Shown: positions 1-8,150, counted from the first letter of the stretch. The stretch is DNA of 64,000 bases from an uncultured Collinsella sp. (GCA_958349325.1 CATWCP010000001.1:1-64000); one strand, 5' to 3'. Numbers and translations are program-made. The notes: a model not told the origin generated them from the sequence alone.

Positions 1-64
1 TGGCGATGCCCAGAACAAAATAAATCAGGGCAAGGATTTTGAGTGTCTTGCGAGCGGCGCTCAT
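1..64 (-). CDS. N-terminus of a membrane protein (partial, runs off left edge)
   Basis: Only the first 21 codons are inside the window. Read on the minus strand, an ATG preceded by AAAGGA opens a peptide that begins MSAARKTLKILALIYFVLG. A short basic head followed by a hydrophobic stretch is typical of a first membrane segment or an uncleaved signal anchor. Nothing in this fragment identifies the family. The start is well supported by the ribosome binding site. The rest of the gene lies to the left of the window. Confidence 0.55.
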   Translation of the reverse strand, partial: MSAARKTLKILALIYFVLGIA

Positions 65-297
65 AGCTGGTCCTTTCGATGCGGGCGCGGAGAATCTGTC
101 GCACCCAGGTTGCGGCACATATCGTGAAACACATTGTAGTTCAACGGGGCGATGCATGCGCCTGAAAGCGCTTTGAGCCCGCGCGGCCCAACCCAACCTT
201 TCAAAAAGGAAAGCTGGGCGTAAGTCAAATCGATGGCAGCGTATGCGCGGCGCTGCGATGATGGGGCCATGGTAAGAGTTGGACCGAAGGAGGAGCC

Positions 298-441
298 ATG
301 ATGTACGGAACAGGGCAAGTGCGTGAGCCGCGGTCGTTGGGAAGGCGCATGGGTGATTCTGTGATCGCTGCCGTGTGCACGGGATTGATGGCGGTGCTTT
401 GCATTGCGATGCTGTGGGCCATGTCGCATGTGGGACAATAG
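298..441 (+). CDS. Small single-pass membrane protein (47 aa)
   Basis: This short gene has one of the strongest ribosome binding sites nearby (AAGGAGGA, four bases before ATG). It encodes 47 residues. The first 20 are polar and basic (REPRSLGRRMGD). The rest is one hydrophobic helix with the pattern VIAAVCTGLMAVLCIAMLWA, ending SHVGQ. This suggests a single membrane span with the basic N-terminus inside the cell. It lies upstream of, and in the same direction as, the RsmJ-like gene, about 64 bases away. I do not recognise a family. The codon choice, the site and the amphipathic layout make a real small protein more likely than chance. Confidence 0.55.
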   Translation: MMYGTGQVREPRSLGRRMGDSVIAAVCTGLMAVLCIAMLWAMSHVGQ

Positions 442-505
442 CGGACGGTTGGGTGCTGGCATAAACGGCGCCCCGCGTATTCGTTTTGCTTGCTAAGGAG
501 TACCC

Positions 506-1210
506 ATGGACGTCGTCGATCCCTTTTCTGTTGCTCGGGCCGCGGGGCTTGAGCTGACCGGGAAGCCCGAGGGCCTCACGCTCACCGACGGCACGATGGA
601 GCTGCGTGCCGATTTTGGCCGCATGCTGCCGCGACTCAAGCAGGGCCGTCTGCAACAAGAGCTGTTGGTGAAGGCTGCGCGCACAAAGGGCATCGAGCGA
701 CCATGGGCGATTGACGCTACGGCAGGCTTTGGCGAGGATTCGCTGCTGTTGGCGGCCGCGGGCTTTACCGTCGATCTGTATGAACAGGATTGCGTGATCG
801 CGGCGCTCCTCAAGGATGCCTTGGATCGCGCGGCAGATGATCCGGCGCTTGCGACAGCCGTGGCGCGCATGCGCTTACATGCGGGCGAGGACAGCATTGC
901 CGGCCTTCGCCATACAGCTGAGCTGATCGGGCAGAGCGAGCTCACCGCTCCCGACGTGGTGTATCTGGACCCCATGTTTCCCGGGCGCACCAAGAGCGCG
1001 GCGGTTAAAAAGAAGTTCCAACTCTTGCATCATCTGGAACAGCCGTGCGCCGATGAGGAGACGCTGGTCGAAGCTGCGCTTGCGGTGCATCCGCGCAAGG
1101 TGGTTATCAAGCGACCGGTGAAGGGGCCACTGCTTGCCGGCGTTAAGCCGAGCTATCAACTTGCGGGCAAGGCCGTTCGCTACGATGTTTTGGTGCCGCC
1201 GCGCCCGTAG
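506..1210 (+). CDS. RsmJ-like 16S rRNA methyltransferase
   Basis: This is a class I SAM-dependent methyltransferase of 234 residues. The SAM-binding motif I is the DATAGFGEDSLLLA stretch near residues 69-82, and the catalytic-type motif DPMFPGRTKSAAVKKKF lies near 150. Both match RsmJ, which makes N2-methylguanosine at 16S rRNA position 1516 (E. coli numbering). RsmJ typically reads DATAGLGRDAF and DPMYPHRKKSA in these places. The ATG at 506 follows TAAGGAG. Length is close to that of known RsmJ proteins (about 250 residues), with a shortened N-terminus. The specific rRNA target is inferred from family resemblance only, so no symbol is assigned. Confidence 0.75.
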   Translation: MDVVDPFSVARAAGLELTGKPEGLTLTDGTMELRADFGRMLPRLKQGRLQQELLVKAARTKGIERPWAIDATAGFGEDSLLLAAAGFTVDLYEQDCVIAALLKDALDRAADDPALATAVARMRLHAGEDSIAGLRHTAELIGQSELTAPDVVYLDPMFPGRTKSAAVKKKFQLLHHLEQPCADEETLVEAALAVHPRKVVIKRPVKGPLLAGVKPSYQLAGKAVRYDVLVPPRP

Positions 1211-1258
1211 CTTGCGTGCGATGGTTGGCGCTCCGTCAGTGCCGTGCCGATGTGGGGT

Positions 1259-1555
1259 CTATTTCCAAGGGTGCGACGTCAGGTGCCAGCCGCCGCAGTA
1301 TTCGCATTTGTAGCAGGCCAAACCACGCCGCCCGCGGTTTTCGCAGTCGGCCATAACGGCCTCGGCCTCGGCGCGCGTGTCGTAACGGTTTTTGCGTTCG
1401 CACGACTTGTAGCGCCAGGCTTCATTGCGCTCGGCGTTCAGGGCGTCGCGGCGCTCGTCTTCGCGCGCAAACAGGTCGCTCATATCGCCGCCGGTGGCAG
1501 CGCCCAAAAACTCGCTTTTGGCCTTTGACCAGGCGGCTCGCTTTTTGCTTCCCAT
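1259..1555 (-). CDS. Small zinc-ribbon-like protein of unknown function
   Basis: The product is about 98 residues. The N-terminal half is charged and probably helical (SKKRAAWSKAKSEF, then an acidic and basic helix). The C-terminal half has Cys at CERKNRYDT and ADCENRG, followed by YKCEYCGGWHLTSHP. The CxxC and the following His look like a zinc-ribbon or zinc-knuckle. Similar short proteins with a YKCxxCGGWHLT ending occur in actinobacterial and phage genomes without a known role. The ATG at 1555 has GGAGAGG upstream; the in-frame TTG at 1576 has no such site. It is convergent with the RsmJ-like gene and divergent from the acetyltransferase. Confidence 0.6.
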   Translation of the reverse strand: MGSKKRAAWSKAKSEFLGAATGGDMSDLFAREDERRDALNAERNEAWRYKSCERKNRYDTRAEAEAVMADCENRGRRGLACYKCEYCGGWHLTSHPWK

Positions 1556-1580
1556 CTGTTTCGCGCCCCTCTCCAAACGC

Positions 1581-1610
1581 TGGTATCATTGCCCAATCAA
1601 AGTGATACCA
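1581..1610. promoter_or_regulatory. Inverted repeat between divergent genes
   Basis: TGGTATCA and TGATACCA form perfect 8-base arms 14 bases apart, in the gap between the zinc-ribbon gene (leftward) and the acetyltransferase (rightward). The position and symmetry suit an operator shared by two divergent promoters. No regulator can be named. Confidence 0.35.
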
Positions 1611-1629
1611 ATAAACGTGAGGTCGCCGC

Positions 1630-2121
1630 GTGATGATCAGAAAAACCCTCGATACCGACATTCCCACTGTTATGGCTATCTATGACGCGGCCCGCGCCTT
1701 TATGCGCGCGCATGGCAACGCCACACAGTGGCCCGAGGGCACGCCTTCTGCCGAGCAGCTGGCTGCCGATATCGCCGCCGGTGGCAGCTATGTGTGCGAA
1801 GTCGACGGCCGAGTGGTGGCGACGTTTGCCTTTTTGCCCGGCCCGGACGAGTGCTATGACGTAATTGAGGACGGTCAATGGCATAGCGACACTCCGTACG
1901 CCGTGCTGCACCGTGTGGCATCCGACGGTACCGCGCACGGTATAGCGGCCGCGATGTTTGCCTTTGCCAAGGAGCGTGCCGATCACCTGCGTATCGACAC
2001 GCATCAGGACAACCTGCCCATGCAGGGTGCCATCATAAAGGCCGGCTTTGAGCGCGCTGGTATCGTCTATGTGTCCGACGGCACGGCGCGCGTCGCGTTT
2101 GATTGGCTGCGCGAGGCATAA
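1630..2121 (+). CDS. GNAT family N-acetyltransferase
   Basis: The 163-residue protein has the layout of a Gcn5-related acetyltransferase. It starts MIRKTLDTDIPTVMAIYDAA, has a central beta strand pair (YVCEVDGRVVATFAFL), an acetyl-CoA-binding region around HRVASDGTAHGIAAAMFAFAKERA, and the late motif LRIDTHQDNLPMQGAIIKAGFERAG that closes the fold. The DTHxDNxxMQ stretch is typical of small acetyltransferases annotated only as GNAT; the acceptor substrate cannot be read from sequence. Translation can begin at GTG 1630 or ATG 1633, and neither has a clear Shine-Dalgarno. A strong terminator follows 35 bases after the stop, so it is probably a one-gene unit. Confidence 0.75.
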   Translation: MMIRKTLDTDIPTVMAIYDAARAFMRAHGNATQWPEGTPSAEQLAADIAAGGSYVCEVDGRVVATFAFLPGPDECYDVIEDGQWHSDTPYAVLHRVASDGTAHGIAAAMFAFAKERADHLRIDTHQDNLPMQGAIIKAGFERAGIVYVSDGTARVAFDWLREA

Positions 2122-2155
2122 AGGCCGAGTCACATACCAGCGTTTCACCGAAATG

Positions 2156-2182
2156 AAAATGGCCCCGAGTGGGGCCATTTTT
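2156..2182 (+). terminator. Intrinsic terminator after the GNAT gene
   Basis: A perfect 11-bp stem (AAAATGGCCCC paired with GGGGCCATTTT) closes a GAGT loop and ends in a T run. The matching A run on the left could also let it work on the minus strand. Confidence 0.8.
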
Positions 2183-2214
2183 GGTAAAACGCGTTGTTGT
2201 GGGGCTCGCGTTGC

Positions 2215-2345
2215 TACCGTCCCAGATGACCCCGGGCAGACAAAAAAGGGAGGTGCCGGCTTTCGCAAGGCGCGAACCTACGAAAATCGCCGCGCGGCAA
2301 CGCGGAGCGATGAGCTCGGTCGGGGGATAGGGCCCGCTTCGCCCG
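2215..2345 (-). ncRNA. Candidate structured RNA or leader (unclassified)
   Basis: This gene-free stretch before the TetM-like GTPase folds strongly on paper. Read on the minus strand it starts after a GATACAAT-like -10 box. Two GCCGGC segments can pair to bring the ends together. Inside is a hairpin whose arms ATCGCTCCGCG and CGCGCGGCGAT pair with one mismatch around a TTGC loop. The 3' side ends CACCTCCC and then six T. That promoter-structure-T-run order suggests a minus-strand small RNA of roughly 110-120 nt. The same symmetry exists on the plus strand, so it could instead be the leader of the GTPase gene. It does not match signatures I know for SRP RNA, RNase P, tmRNA or TPP. Confidence 0.35.
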
Positions 2346-2426
2346 CCGGCCCGTAAATTGTATCATCCAGTGTGGAGCGTGAACGCCCGTTGCCGCGTGC
2401 GACGGGCTTGCAATAAGAGGAGAGCC

Positions 2427-4430
2427 ATGTCGAAGCAAGCGGTCGTTGGAATCTTGGCGCATGTCGATGCCGGCAAGACCACGTTGGCCGAGGCCATGTT
2501 GTTCGACGCGGGTCGCATTCGCAAGTGCGGCCGCGTGGACGATGGCGATTCGCATCTGGATACGAACGAGATTGAGCGCGAGCGTGGTATTACGATCTTC
2601 TCGTCGCAGGCCGTACTCGACCACGGCGATACCCACGTCATGCTCGTGGATGCGCCCGGTCACGTCGATTTTTCTGCCGAGGCGGAGCGCACGTTGTGCG
2701 CGCTGGACTACGCGATTTTAGTCGTGGGCGCCAACGATGGCGTGCAGGGGCACACCGAAACCCTGTGGCGCCTGCTTGCGCGCTATGACATCCCGACGTT
2801 CATCTTTATCAACAAAATCGATTTGGAGAATCCCGGCCGCGATGCACTGCTGGCGCAGCTCGGGCAACGTCTTTCCGAAGGCTGCCTGGACGCCAACGAA
2901 CTGCTGGCGGGCGGCGCCGTTCAGGAGGACGCTGCCGCGTTGGACGAGACAGCGCTCGAGGAGTTTCTTGAGGCGGGTGAGCTTTCCTCCGCGACGCTGT
3001 CGCGCATGGTTGCCGAGCGCAAGCTTTTTCCCTGCTTTGCCGGCTCGGCGCTCAAGGACCAAGGCGTGGACGAGCTGCTGGATGGCATGTGCGCGCTGAT
3101 GCGTGAAAGGGCATGGCACCCGGAGTTTGCCGCGCGCGTCTACCGTGTGAGCCGCGGGGAGCGCGGCGAGCGCTTGGCGTGGGTTAAAGTGACCGGCGGC
3201 ACGCTGCATGCCAAACAGCTGATTAACGGACGTTCCGGCGCCGAGGCATGGGAGCAGAAGGTCGATCAGGTGCGCATCTATAACGGCGAAAAGTATGAGC
3301 TTGTCCAAGAAGTTGCTGCTGGCGGCATTTGTGCCGTGACGGGCCTTGCGCACGTTCGCCCAGGGGACGCCTTGGGCGCGGAATCCGCGTGCGATGCACC
3401 CGTCATTGCGCCGGTCCTCACCTATACGGTGCTTCCGGGCGAACACGATGTCCATGCGGTGTTCAAAGCGTTAACTGAGCTGGCCGACGAGGATCCTATG
3501 CTCGGCGTAAGCTGGAATACGCATCTCGAGCAAATACATCTGCAGCTCATGGGAGCGGTGCAGCTCGAAGTCGTGCAGCGCGTGCTTGCCGATCGTTTTG
3601 GCCTTGCGGTCGAGTTTGAGCCCGGCGGCATTCTCTATAAGGAGACTATTTCGCAGCCGGTCGAGGGCGTGGGCCACTTTGAGCCACTGCGCCACTATGC
3701 CGAGGTGCATCTGTGCCTGGAGCCGTTGGCAGCGGGTTTGGGCGTACAGTTTGGCACCGTGACCTCGACCGACGAGCTCGATCTTAACTGGCAGCGTTTG
3801 GCACTCACCAACGCCATGGAGCGCGATCACCTGGGCGTGCTGACCGGCTCGCCCATCACCGATGTGCGCATTACGCTCACAGGTGGCCGCGCGCATGCCA
3901 AACACACCGAGGGCGGCGATTTTCGCCAGGCCACGTACCGCGCGATTCGCCAGGGGCTCATGCAGGCGCGCGACGCCGGCGCGGCGGTGCTGTTGGAGCC
4001 GTGGTATCGCTTTGAGCTCGAGGTGCCGGGGGAGTGCGTGGGTCGGGCGCTCTCGGATGCCACGCGCATGGGTGCCGAGTACGAGCCGCCGACGATGGCG
4101 GGAGACCGGGCGAAGCTTGTGGGTTGCGTGCCGGCATCTGAGGTGCAGGATTACGCGCTGGAGGTGGCTGCCTACACGAGTGGTCGCGGGCATCTGTACC
4201 TGGAGTTCGCCGGCTATGCGGCTTGCCATGATGCCGAGCGCGTCATCGAGGCGGCCGCCTATGAGCCCGAGGCCGATCTGCCCAACACGCCCGACTCGGT
4301 CTTTTGCTCTCACGGCGCCGGCTACACGGTCAAATGGTACGACGTGCCCGCCGCAGCTCACGTAAAGGTCGATCCCGCCACCTTCCGCCCCTGGCGAGCG
4401 GCGGACGCCGAGTTTTTCGGCCATAGGTGA
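2427..4430 (+). CDS. TetM-like ribosomal-protection translation GTPase
   Basis: This 667-residue protein is an EF-G-like GTPase of the TetM/TetW/OtrA group. Those proteins bind the ribosome and, in resistant strains, expel tetracycline. The GTPase motifs are complete: AHVDAGKT at 11-18, RGITI at 53-57, DAPGH at 75-79, NKID at 129-132, and GSA near 200. The rest spans EF-G-like domains II-V and ends in a domain V-like stretch (GRGHLYLEFAGYA). It is clearly diverged from textbook TetM, so tetracycline resistance should not be assumed; a housekeeping or other antibiotic-protection role is equally possible. ATG 2427 follows AGAGGAG; an in-frame TTG upstream has no such site. The long structured leader may control it. 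Confidence 0.75.
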   Translation: MSKQAVVGILAHVDAGKTTLAEAMLFDAGRIRKCGRVDDGDSHLDTNEIERERGITIFSSQAVLDHGDTHVMLVDAPGHVDFSAEAERTLCALDYAILVVGANDGVQGHTETLWRLLARYDIPTFIFINKIDLENPGRDALLAQLGQRLSEGCLDANELLAGGAVQEDAAALDETALEEFLEAGELSSATLSRMVAERKLFPCFAGSALKDQGVDELLDGMCALMRERAWHPEFAARVYRVSRGERGERLAWVKVTGGTLHAKQLINGRSGAEAWEQKVDQVRIYNGEKYELVQEVAAGGICAVTGLAHVRPGDALGAESACDAPVIAPVLTYTVLPGEHDVHAVFKALTELADEDPMLGVSWNTHLEQIHLQLMGAVQLEVVQRVLADRFGLAVEFEPGGILYKETISQPVEGVGHFEPLRHYAEVHLCLEPLAAGLGVQFGTVTSTDELDLNWQRLALTNAMERDHLGVLTGSPITDVRITLTGGRAHAKHTEGGDFRQATYRAIRQGLMQARDAGAAVLLEPWYRFELEVPGECVGRALSDATRMGAEYEPPTMAGDRAKLVGCVPASEVQDYALEVAAYTSGRGHLYLEFAGYAACHDAERVIEAAAYEPEADLPNTPDSVFCSHGAGYTVKWYDVPAAAHVKVDPATFRPWRAADAEFFGHR

Positions 4431-4436
4431 TAGAAG

Positions 4437-4455
4437 GGCGGCACCTTTGTCACCT
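4437..4455. repeat. Half-site of the CCTTTGTCAC palindrome family
   Basis: GGCACCTTTGTCACC resembles one arm of the dispersed palindromes at 8151, 9407 and 58269. The matching arm is missing, so this may be a decayed copy. Confidence 0.3.
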
Positions 4456-4460
4456 GCTGT

Positions 4461-4490
4461 TGGTATAACTCGGTATAAGTTGGTATAACT
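4461..4490 (+). promoter_or_regulatory. Three 10-bp direct repeats of GGTATAA ahead of the AAA ATPase
   Basis: The unit GGTATAA(C/G)T occurs three times at exactly 10-base steps. Each unit contains a TATAA core, so the array offers overlapping -10-like elements on one helical face and also a possible protein-binding array. The start codon of the ATPase is 34 bases downstream. Confidence 0.45.
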
Positions 4491-4523
4491 ATAGGCAGGG
4501 TTTGCCAATCCGAGGAGTCCGAC

Positions 4524-5642
4524 ATGAATCCAAATCCCTTTAAGCCCACTGCCGGCAAGCGGCCTCCGATACTCATCGGCCGCGAGTCGGTCATCGAAGA
4601 TTTTGAGGAAGGACTCGACAACGGCGCCGGAGCGCCGGGTAGGCTCATGCTCATTACGGGAAACCGTGGCTGCGGCAAAACGGTTCTCCTGCGGGAGCTG
4701 CAACGTCTAGCCAATGAGTGCGGATGGGCGGTTATCTCCGATTCCGCTTCGCTTGGCTTATGCGACCGCTTAGTCGACGCGCTTCGCTCGAATAAACCCG
4801 TTGTGACGTCGTTGGGGTTCGGGCCGTCGTTTGGCCGGATGTCGGTCGAGGCGGCGCGAGCAAAGGGCGAGACGTTACGAGGGCTGGTCAACGAGCGCCT
4901 CAAGAAGCTCGGTCCAGGCAAGGGCATACTGTTTGCGATTGACGAGGCGCAGTCTGCGTCTATCGAGGAGCTGGCGGCTCTTGCCGTTCTCTATCAGCAG
5001 GTGCTCGGAGATCAGGATGCTACGGGATTGCCCGATAGCGACCAGCGCGGCCTTGCGCTGGTGTTCGCTGGATTGCCCAGTATGGTTGATGACTTGCTCG
5101 AAGAGCCGAGCGTGACGTTTTTGCGCCGTGCCCAGCAGCGTACGCTGGGGGCGATATCTTTGCCCAAGGTGCGCGATTCGTATATCCAGACGGTCAAAGA
5201 CGCTGGTCTTTACGTTGACGCGGAGACGGCGGACCTTGCGGCGCGCAAGAGCATGGGGCATCCCTACATGGTTCAGCTGGTGGGATATTACATGTGGAGG
5301 TCTGCCGTCCGGCGTGACTCGCGGGTCATCGAAAGGCGCGATGTCGAGGATGGCCATGCGGATGCCGTCTCCGAGTTCTACGAAGCGGTTGACGCGCCTC
5401 TGTATTACGGGCTGCGCAGTCCACAGCGCCTCTTTATCGAGGCCATGGCTGCTGACGGGGGTAAGCCGACGCGCATGGCTGATATCATTGAGCGTTGCGA
5501 CCGCACCCAGAGCTGGGCGAGTAAATATCGCGCAAGTCTGATTCGCGAGCGCGTCATCGAGGCCGCCGGATACGGTCTCGTCCGGTTTACCGTGCCCATG
5601 CTGGGCGTGTACATTCGCGATCGCGTTTTATGGCATGAGTAG
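4524..5642 (+). CDS. AAA ATPase, ORC/Cdc6-like, with C-terminal winged-helix region
   Basis: The 372-residue protein carries Walker A GNRGCGKT at 46-53 and Walker B ILFAIDEA near 135-142. A sensor-like stretch reads LALVFAGLPSMVDDLL, followed by an FLRRAQQRTLG segment and a lid (HPYMVQLVGYYMW). The last 80 residues (RLFIEAMAADGGKPTRMADIIERCDRTQSWASKYRASLI) look like a winged helix. The set resembles ATPases of the STAND/ORC type annotated AAA_16 or AAA_22. The start follows CGAGGAG. Its last eight bases overlap the UvrA2-like gene, which implies coupled translation and a shared task. A paralog with the same order of motifs lies at 8189-9289 on the other strand. A DNA-associated role is inferred. 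Confidence 0.7.
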   Translation: MNPNPFKPTAGKRPPILIGRESVIEDFEEGLDNGAGAPGRLMLITGNRGCGKTVLLRELQRLANECGWAVISDSASLGLCDRLVDALRSNKPVVTSLGFGPSFGRMSVEAARAKGETLRGLVNERLKKLGPGKGILFAIDEAQSASIEELAALAVLYQQVLGDQDATGLPDSDQRGLALVFAGLPSMVDDLLEEPSVTFLRRAQQRTLGAISLPKVRDSYIQTVKDAGLYVDAETADLAARKSMGHPYMVQLVGYYMWRSAVRRDSRVIERRDVEDGHADAVSEFYEAVDAPLYYGLRSPQRLFIEAMAADGGKPTRMADIIERCDRTQSWASKYRASLIRERVIEAAGYGLVRFTVPMLGVYIRDRVLWHE

Positions 5643-8148
5643 GGTGATAAAGGTGACGGAACAGAAGATGGGCCCGCAGGCTATCGAGGTGCGTGGCGCG
5701 CGTGTCCATAACCTCAAGGACATCGATATCGATATTCCGCTGGGAAAGCTCGTGGGCATTGCCGGCGTGTCGGGTTCGGGCAAGAGTTCGCTGGCGTTGG
5801 GGGTTCTTTATGCCGAGGGCTCGCGTCGCTACTTGGAGGCGCTCAGCACCTATACTCGACGTCGCCTGACGCAGGCCGAACACGCCCAGGTGGACGAGGT
5901 GCTGCACGTGCCGGCGGCGCTCGCATTGCATCAGCGCCCCAGCGTGCCGGGCGTGCGTTCCACCTTTGGCACCATGACCGAGCTTAACAATAGCCTGCGT
6001 CTGCTCTTTAGCCGCTGTGCCCATCACGTGTGCCCGCACTGCGGGGCGCGTGTGGAGCCGAGCCTTAACGTAGCTGCGGGCCTGTCGCTCACGTGCCCTG
6101 CGTGCGGCCGCGAGTTCTACGCGCCGAGCGCTGAGGACCTTGCGTTTAACAGCGGCGGTGCATGTCCCACCTGCGGCGGCACCGGTGTCATGCGCGAGGT
6201 GGACGAGGCGAGCCTGGTGCCTGACGAGTCAAAGACCATCAACGAGGGCGCGGTGCTTCCCTGGGGTACGCTCATGTGGGATTTGATGAAGCAGGTCGCC
6301 GGCGAGATGGGCGTGCGCACTGACGTGCCGTTTAGCCAGCTCACGCCTCAAGAGCGCGACATCGTGTTCCATGGTCCGGCGGTTAAAAAGCACATTCTCT
6401 ACGTTCCCAAAAACGGCGAGGGTGCCACGCCGCTCGACTTTACCTATTACAACGCCGTCTATACCGTCGAGAATGCGCTCGCCAAGGTTAAGGACGATAA
6501 GGGTTTAAAACGCGTTGCGCGCTTTTTGCGCGAGGGGCCATGCCACGATTGCGGCGGCACGCGTCTCTCCGAGGCTGCGCGCCTGCCTCAAGTGCGCGGT
6601 ATCAATTTGGCGCAGGCCGCGGCCATGACGCTAGGCGAGGCGATTGAGTGGGTGCGCGGGGTGCCTGCATCCTTGCCGACTGAGATGCAGCCCATGGCAG
6701 CGGATATCTGCGATTCGTTTTTGGGTGCTGCCCGTCGTCTGATCGATCTGGGTCTCGATTACCTTTCGCTCGATCGCGCCGGTGCCACGCTCTCCACGGG
6801 TGAGCGCCAGCGCGTGCAGCTCGCCCGCGTGGTGCGCAACAGATCGACGGGTGTGCTTTATGTGCTGGACGAGCCTTCGATCGGCTTGCATCCTGCCAAT
6901 GTTGACGGTCTGGTGGGCGTGATGCGCGATCTGGTGGATGACGGCAACACCGTGGTTGTTGTCGACCACGATACGCACGTACTGGCGGAGGCTGATTATC
7001 TGGTCGAGATGGGCCCCGTTGCCGGAGCAGGCGGCGGCAGTGTAATCGCCGTTGGTACGGTAGACGAGGTCGAGCAATCGCAGGGCAGCCGTATCGCGCC
7101 GTTTTTGCGCGCCGAGCCCAAGCGCTTGCGTCCGCAGGTGACTGACGACGAAATGTTCGACCAGGGACATATCCGCATGGCGACCGATGCCATCCATACC
7201 GTCAAACCGCTCGAAGTCGATATCCCGCGCGGCCGCCTTGTCACGGTAACGGGCGTTTCGGGTTCGGGTAAGACGACGCTCGTGCTCGAGACGCTCATTC
7301 CTGCACTTAAGGCGCAGGCAGCTGGCGAGCGCCTGCCGGGGCACGTGCGTTGGGTCGATGCCGAGGGCATTGCGCGTGCCAACCTGATTGACGCCACGCC
7401 CATCGGCGCCAATGTTCGCTCGACGGTGGCAACCTATGCCGACATCCATGATGAGCTGCGCCGCGCCTTCGCCCGTACGCCCGAGGCCAAGGCAGCCGGC
7501 TACAAGGCGGGTGCCTTTAGCTACAACACTGGCGCCTTGCGGTGCCCTACGTGCGACGGCACGGGATCGATATCGCTCGACGTGCAGTTTTTGCCCGATG
7601 TCGAGATCGTCTGCCCGGCATGCCGCGGCTCACGTTATGCAGACGCGGCTTCGCATATCCATCGTGAGGGCAAGGACGGGAGCCTGCTTACGTTGCCGCA
7701 GCTCATGGATATGAGTGTGGACGAGGCTATCGACGCCACGGTGGGGCTCAAGAAAGTTCAGACGCGTTTGCAGACCTTGCACGATCTGGGCCTGGGTTAT
7801 CTCACGCTTGGCGAGCCCACACCGGCGCTTTCGGGCGGTGAGGCACAGCGTCTAAAGCTTGCGAGCGAGATGGGCCGCGTGCAGGATGATGCTGTATTCG
7901 TGTTCGACGAACCCACGATCGGCCTGCATCCGCTCGATGTTCAGGTGTTGCTGAGTGTGTTCGACGGCCTCGTTGCCAAGGGCGCCACGGTTATCGTGAT
8001 CGAACACGATCTCGACCTTATCCGTAACGCCGATTACGTAATCGACATGGGCCCAGGCGGTGGCGACGCCGGCGGGCAAATCGTCTGCGCCGGCACGCCG
8101 GGCGACATCGCGGCCTGCTCCAAGAGCATTACCGGTCGCTACCTATAG
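5635..8148 (+). CDS. UvrA2-like ABC ATPase without the UvrB-binding domain
   Basis: The 837-residue protein has both UvrA ATPase halves: Walker A GVSGSGKS at 44-51, signature STGERQRVQLA with YVLDEPSIGLHP, a second Walker A GVSGSGKTTL, and signature LSGGEAQRLKLA with FVFDEPTIGLHP. Zinc-binding pairs are present (CPHC/CPAC, CPTCGGTG, CPTCDGTG/CPACRGSRY). Between the CPHC and CPAC pairs there are only about 20 residues. Canonical UvrA (about 940 residues) carries its roughly 100-residue UvrB-binding domain there, so this is a UvrA2 or DrrC-like protein. Such proteins are tied to drug tolerance or DNA-adduct handling rather than standard excision repair. ATG 5635 overlaps the ATPase stop; ATG 5668 is a possible alternative. 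Confidence 0.8.
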   Translation: MSRVIKVTEQKMGPQAIEVRGARVHNLKDIDIDIPLGKLVGIAGVSGSGKSSLALGVLYAEGSRRYLEALSTYTRRRLTQAEHAQVDEVLHVPAALALHQRPSVPGVRSTFGTMTELNNSLRLLFSRCAHHVCPHCGARVEPSLNVAAGLSLTCPACGREFYAPSAEDLAFNSGGACPTCGGTGVMREVDEASLVPDESKTINEGAVLPWGTLMWDLMKQVAGEMGVRTDVPFSQLTPQERDIVFHGPAVKKHILYVPKNGEGATPLDFTYYNAVYTVENALAKVKDDKGLKRVARFLREGPCHDCGGTRLSEAARLPQVRGINLAQAAAMTLGEAIEWVRGVPASLPTEMQPMAADICDSFLGAARRLIDLGLDYLSLDRAGATLSTGERQRVQLARVVRNRSTGVLYVLDEPSIGLHPANVDGLVGVMRDLVDDGNTVVVVDHDTHVLAEADYLVEMGPVAGAGGGSVIAVGTVDEVEQSQGSRIAPFLRAEPKRLRPQVTDDEMFDQGHIRMATDAIHTVKPLEVDIPRGRLVTVTGVSGSGKTTLVLETLIPALKAQAAGERLPGHVRWVDAEGIARANLIDATPIGANVRSTVATYADIHDELRRAFARTPEAKAAGYKAGAFSYNTGALRCPTCDGTGSISLDVQFLPDVEIVCPACRGSRYADAASHIHREGKDGSLLTLPQLMDMSVDEAIDATVGLKKVQTRLQTLHDLGLGYLTLGEPTPALSGGEAQRLKLASEMGRVQDDAVFVFDEPTIGLHPLDVQVLLSVFDGLVAKGATVIVIEHDLDLIRNADYVIDMGPGGGDAGGQIVCAGTPGDIAACSKSITGRYL

Positions 8149-8150
8149 GC

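Noticed and set aside
2215..2345. Assignment as SRP RNA, RNase P RNA or tmRNA
   Set aside because: The conserved cores of these RNAs (SRP GNAR tetraloop region, RNase P GAGGAAAGTCC, tmRNA 3' acceptor) were not found.
2358..2426. Longer N-terminus of the TetM-like GTPase from an upstream TTG
   Set aside because: The extra 23 residues have no counterpart in EF-G-type proteins, and ATG 2427 has a strong AGAGGAG site.
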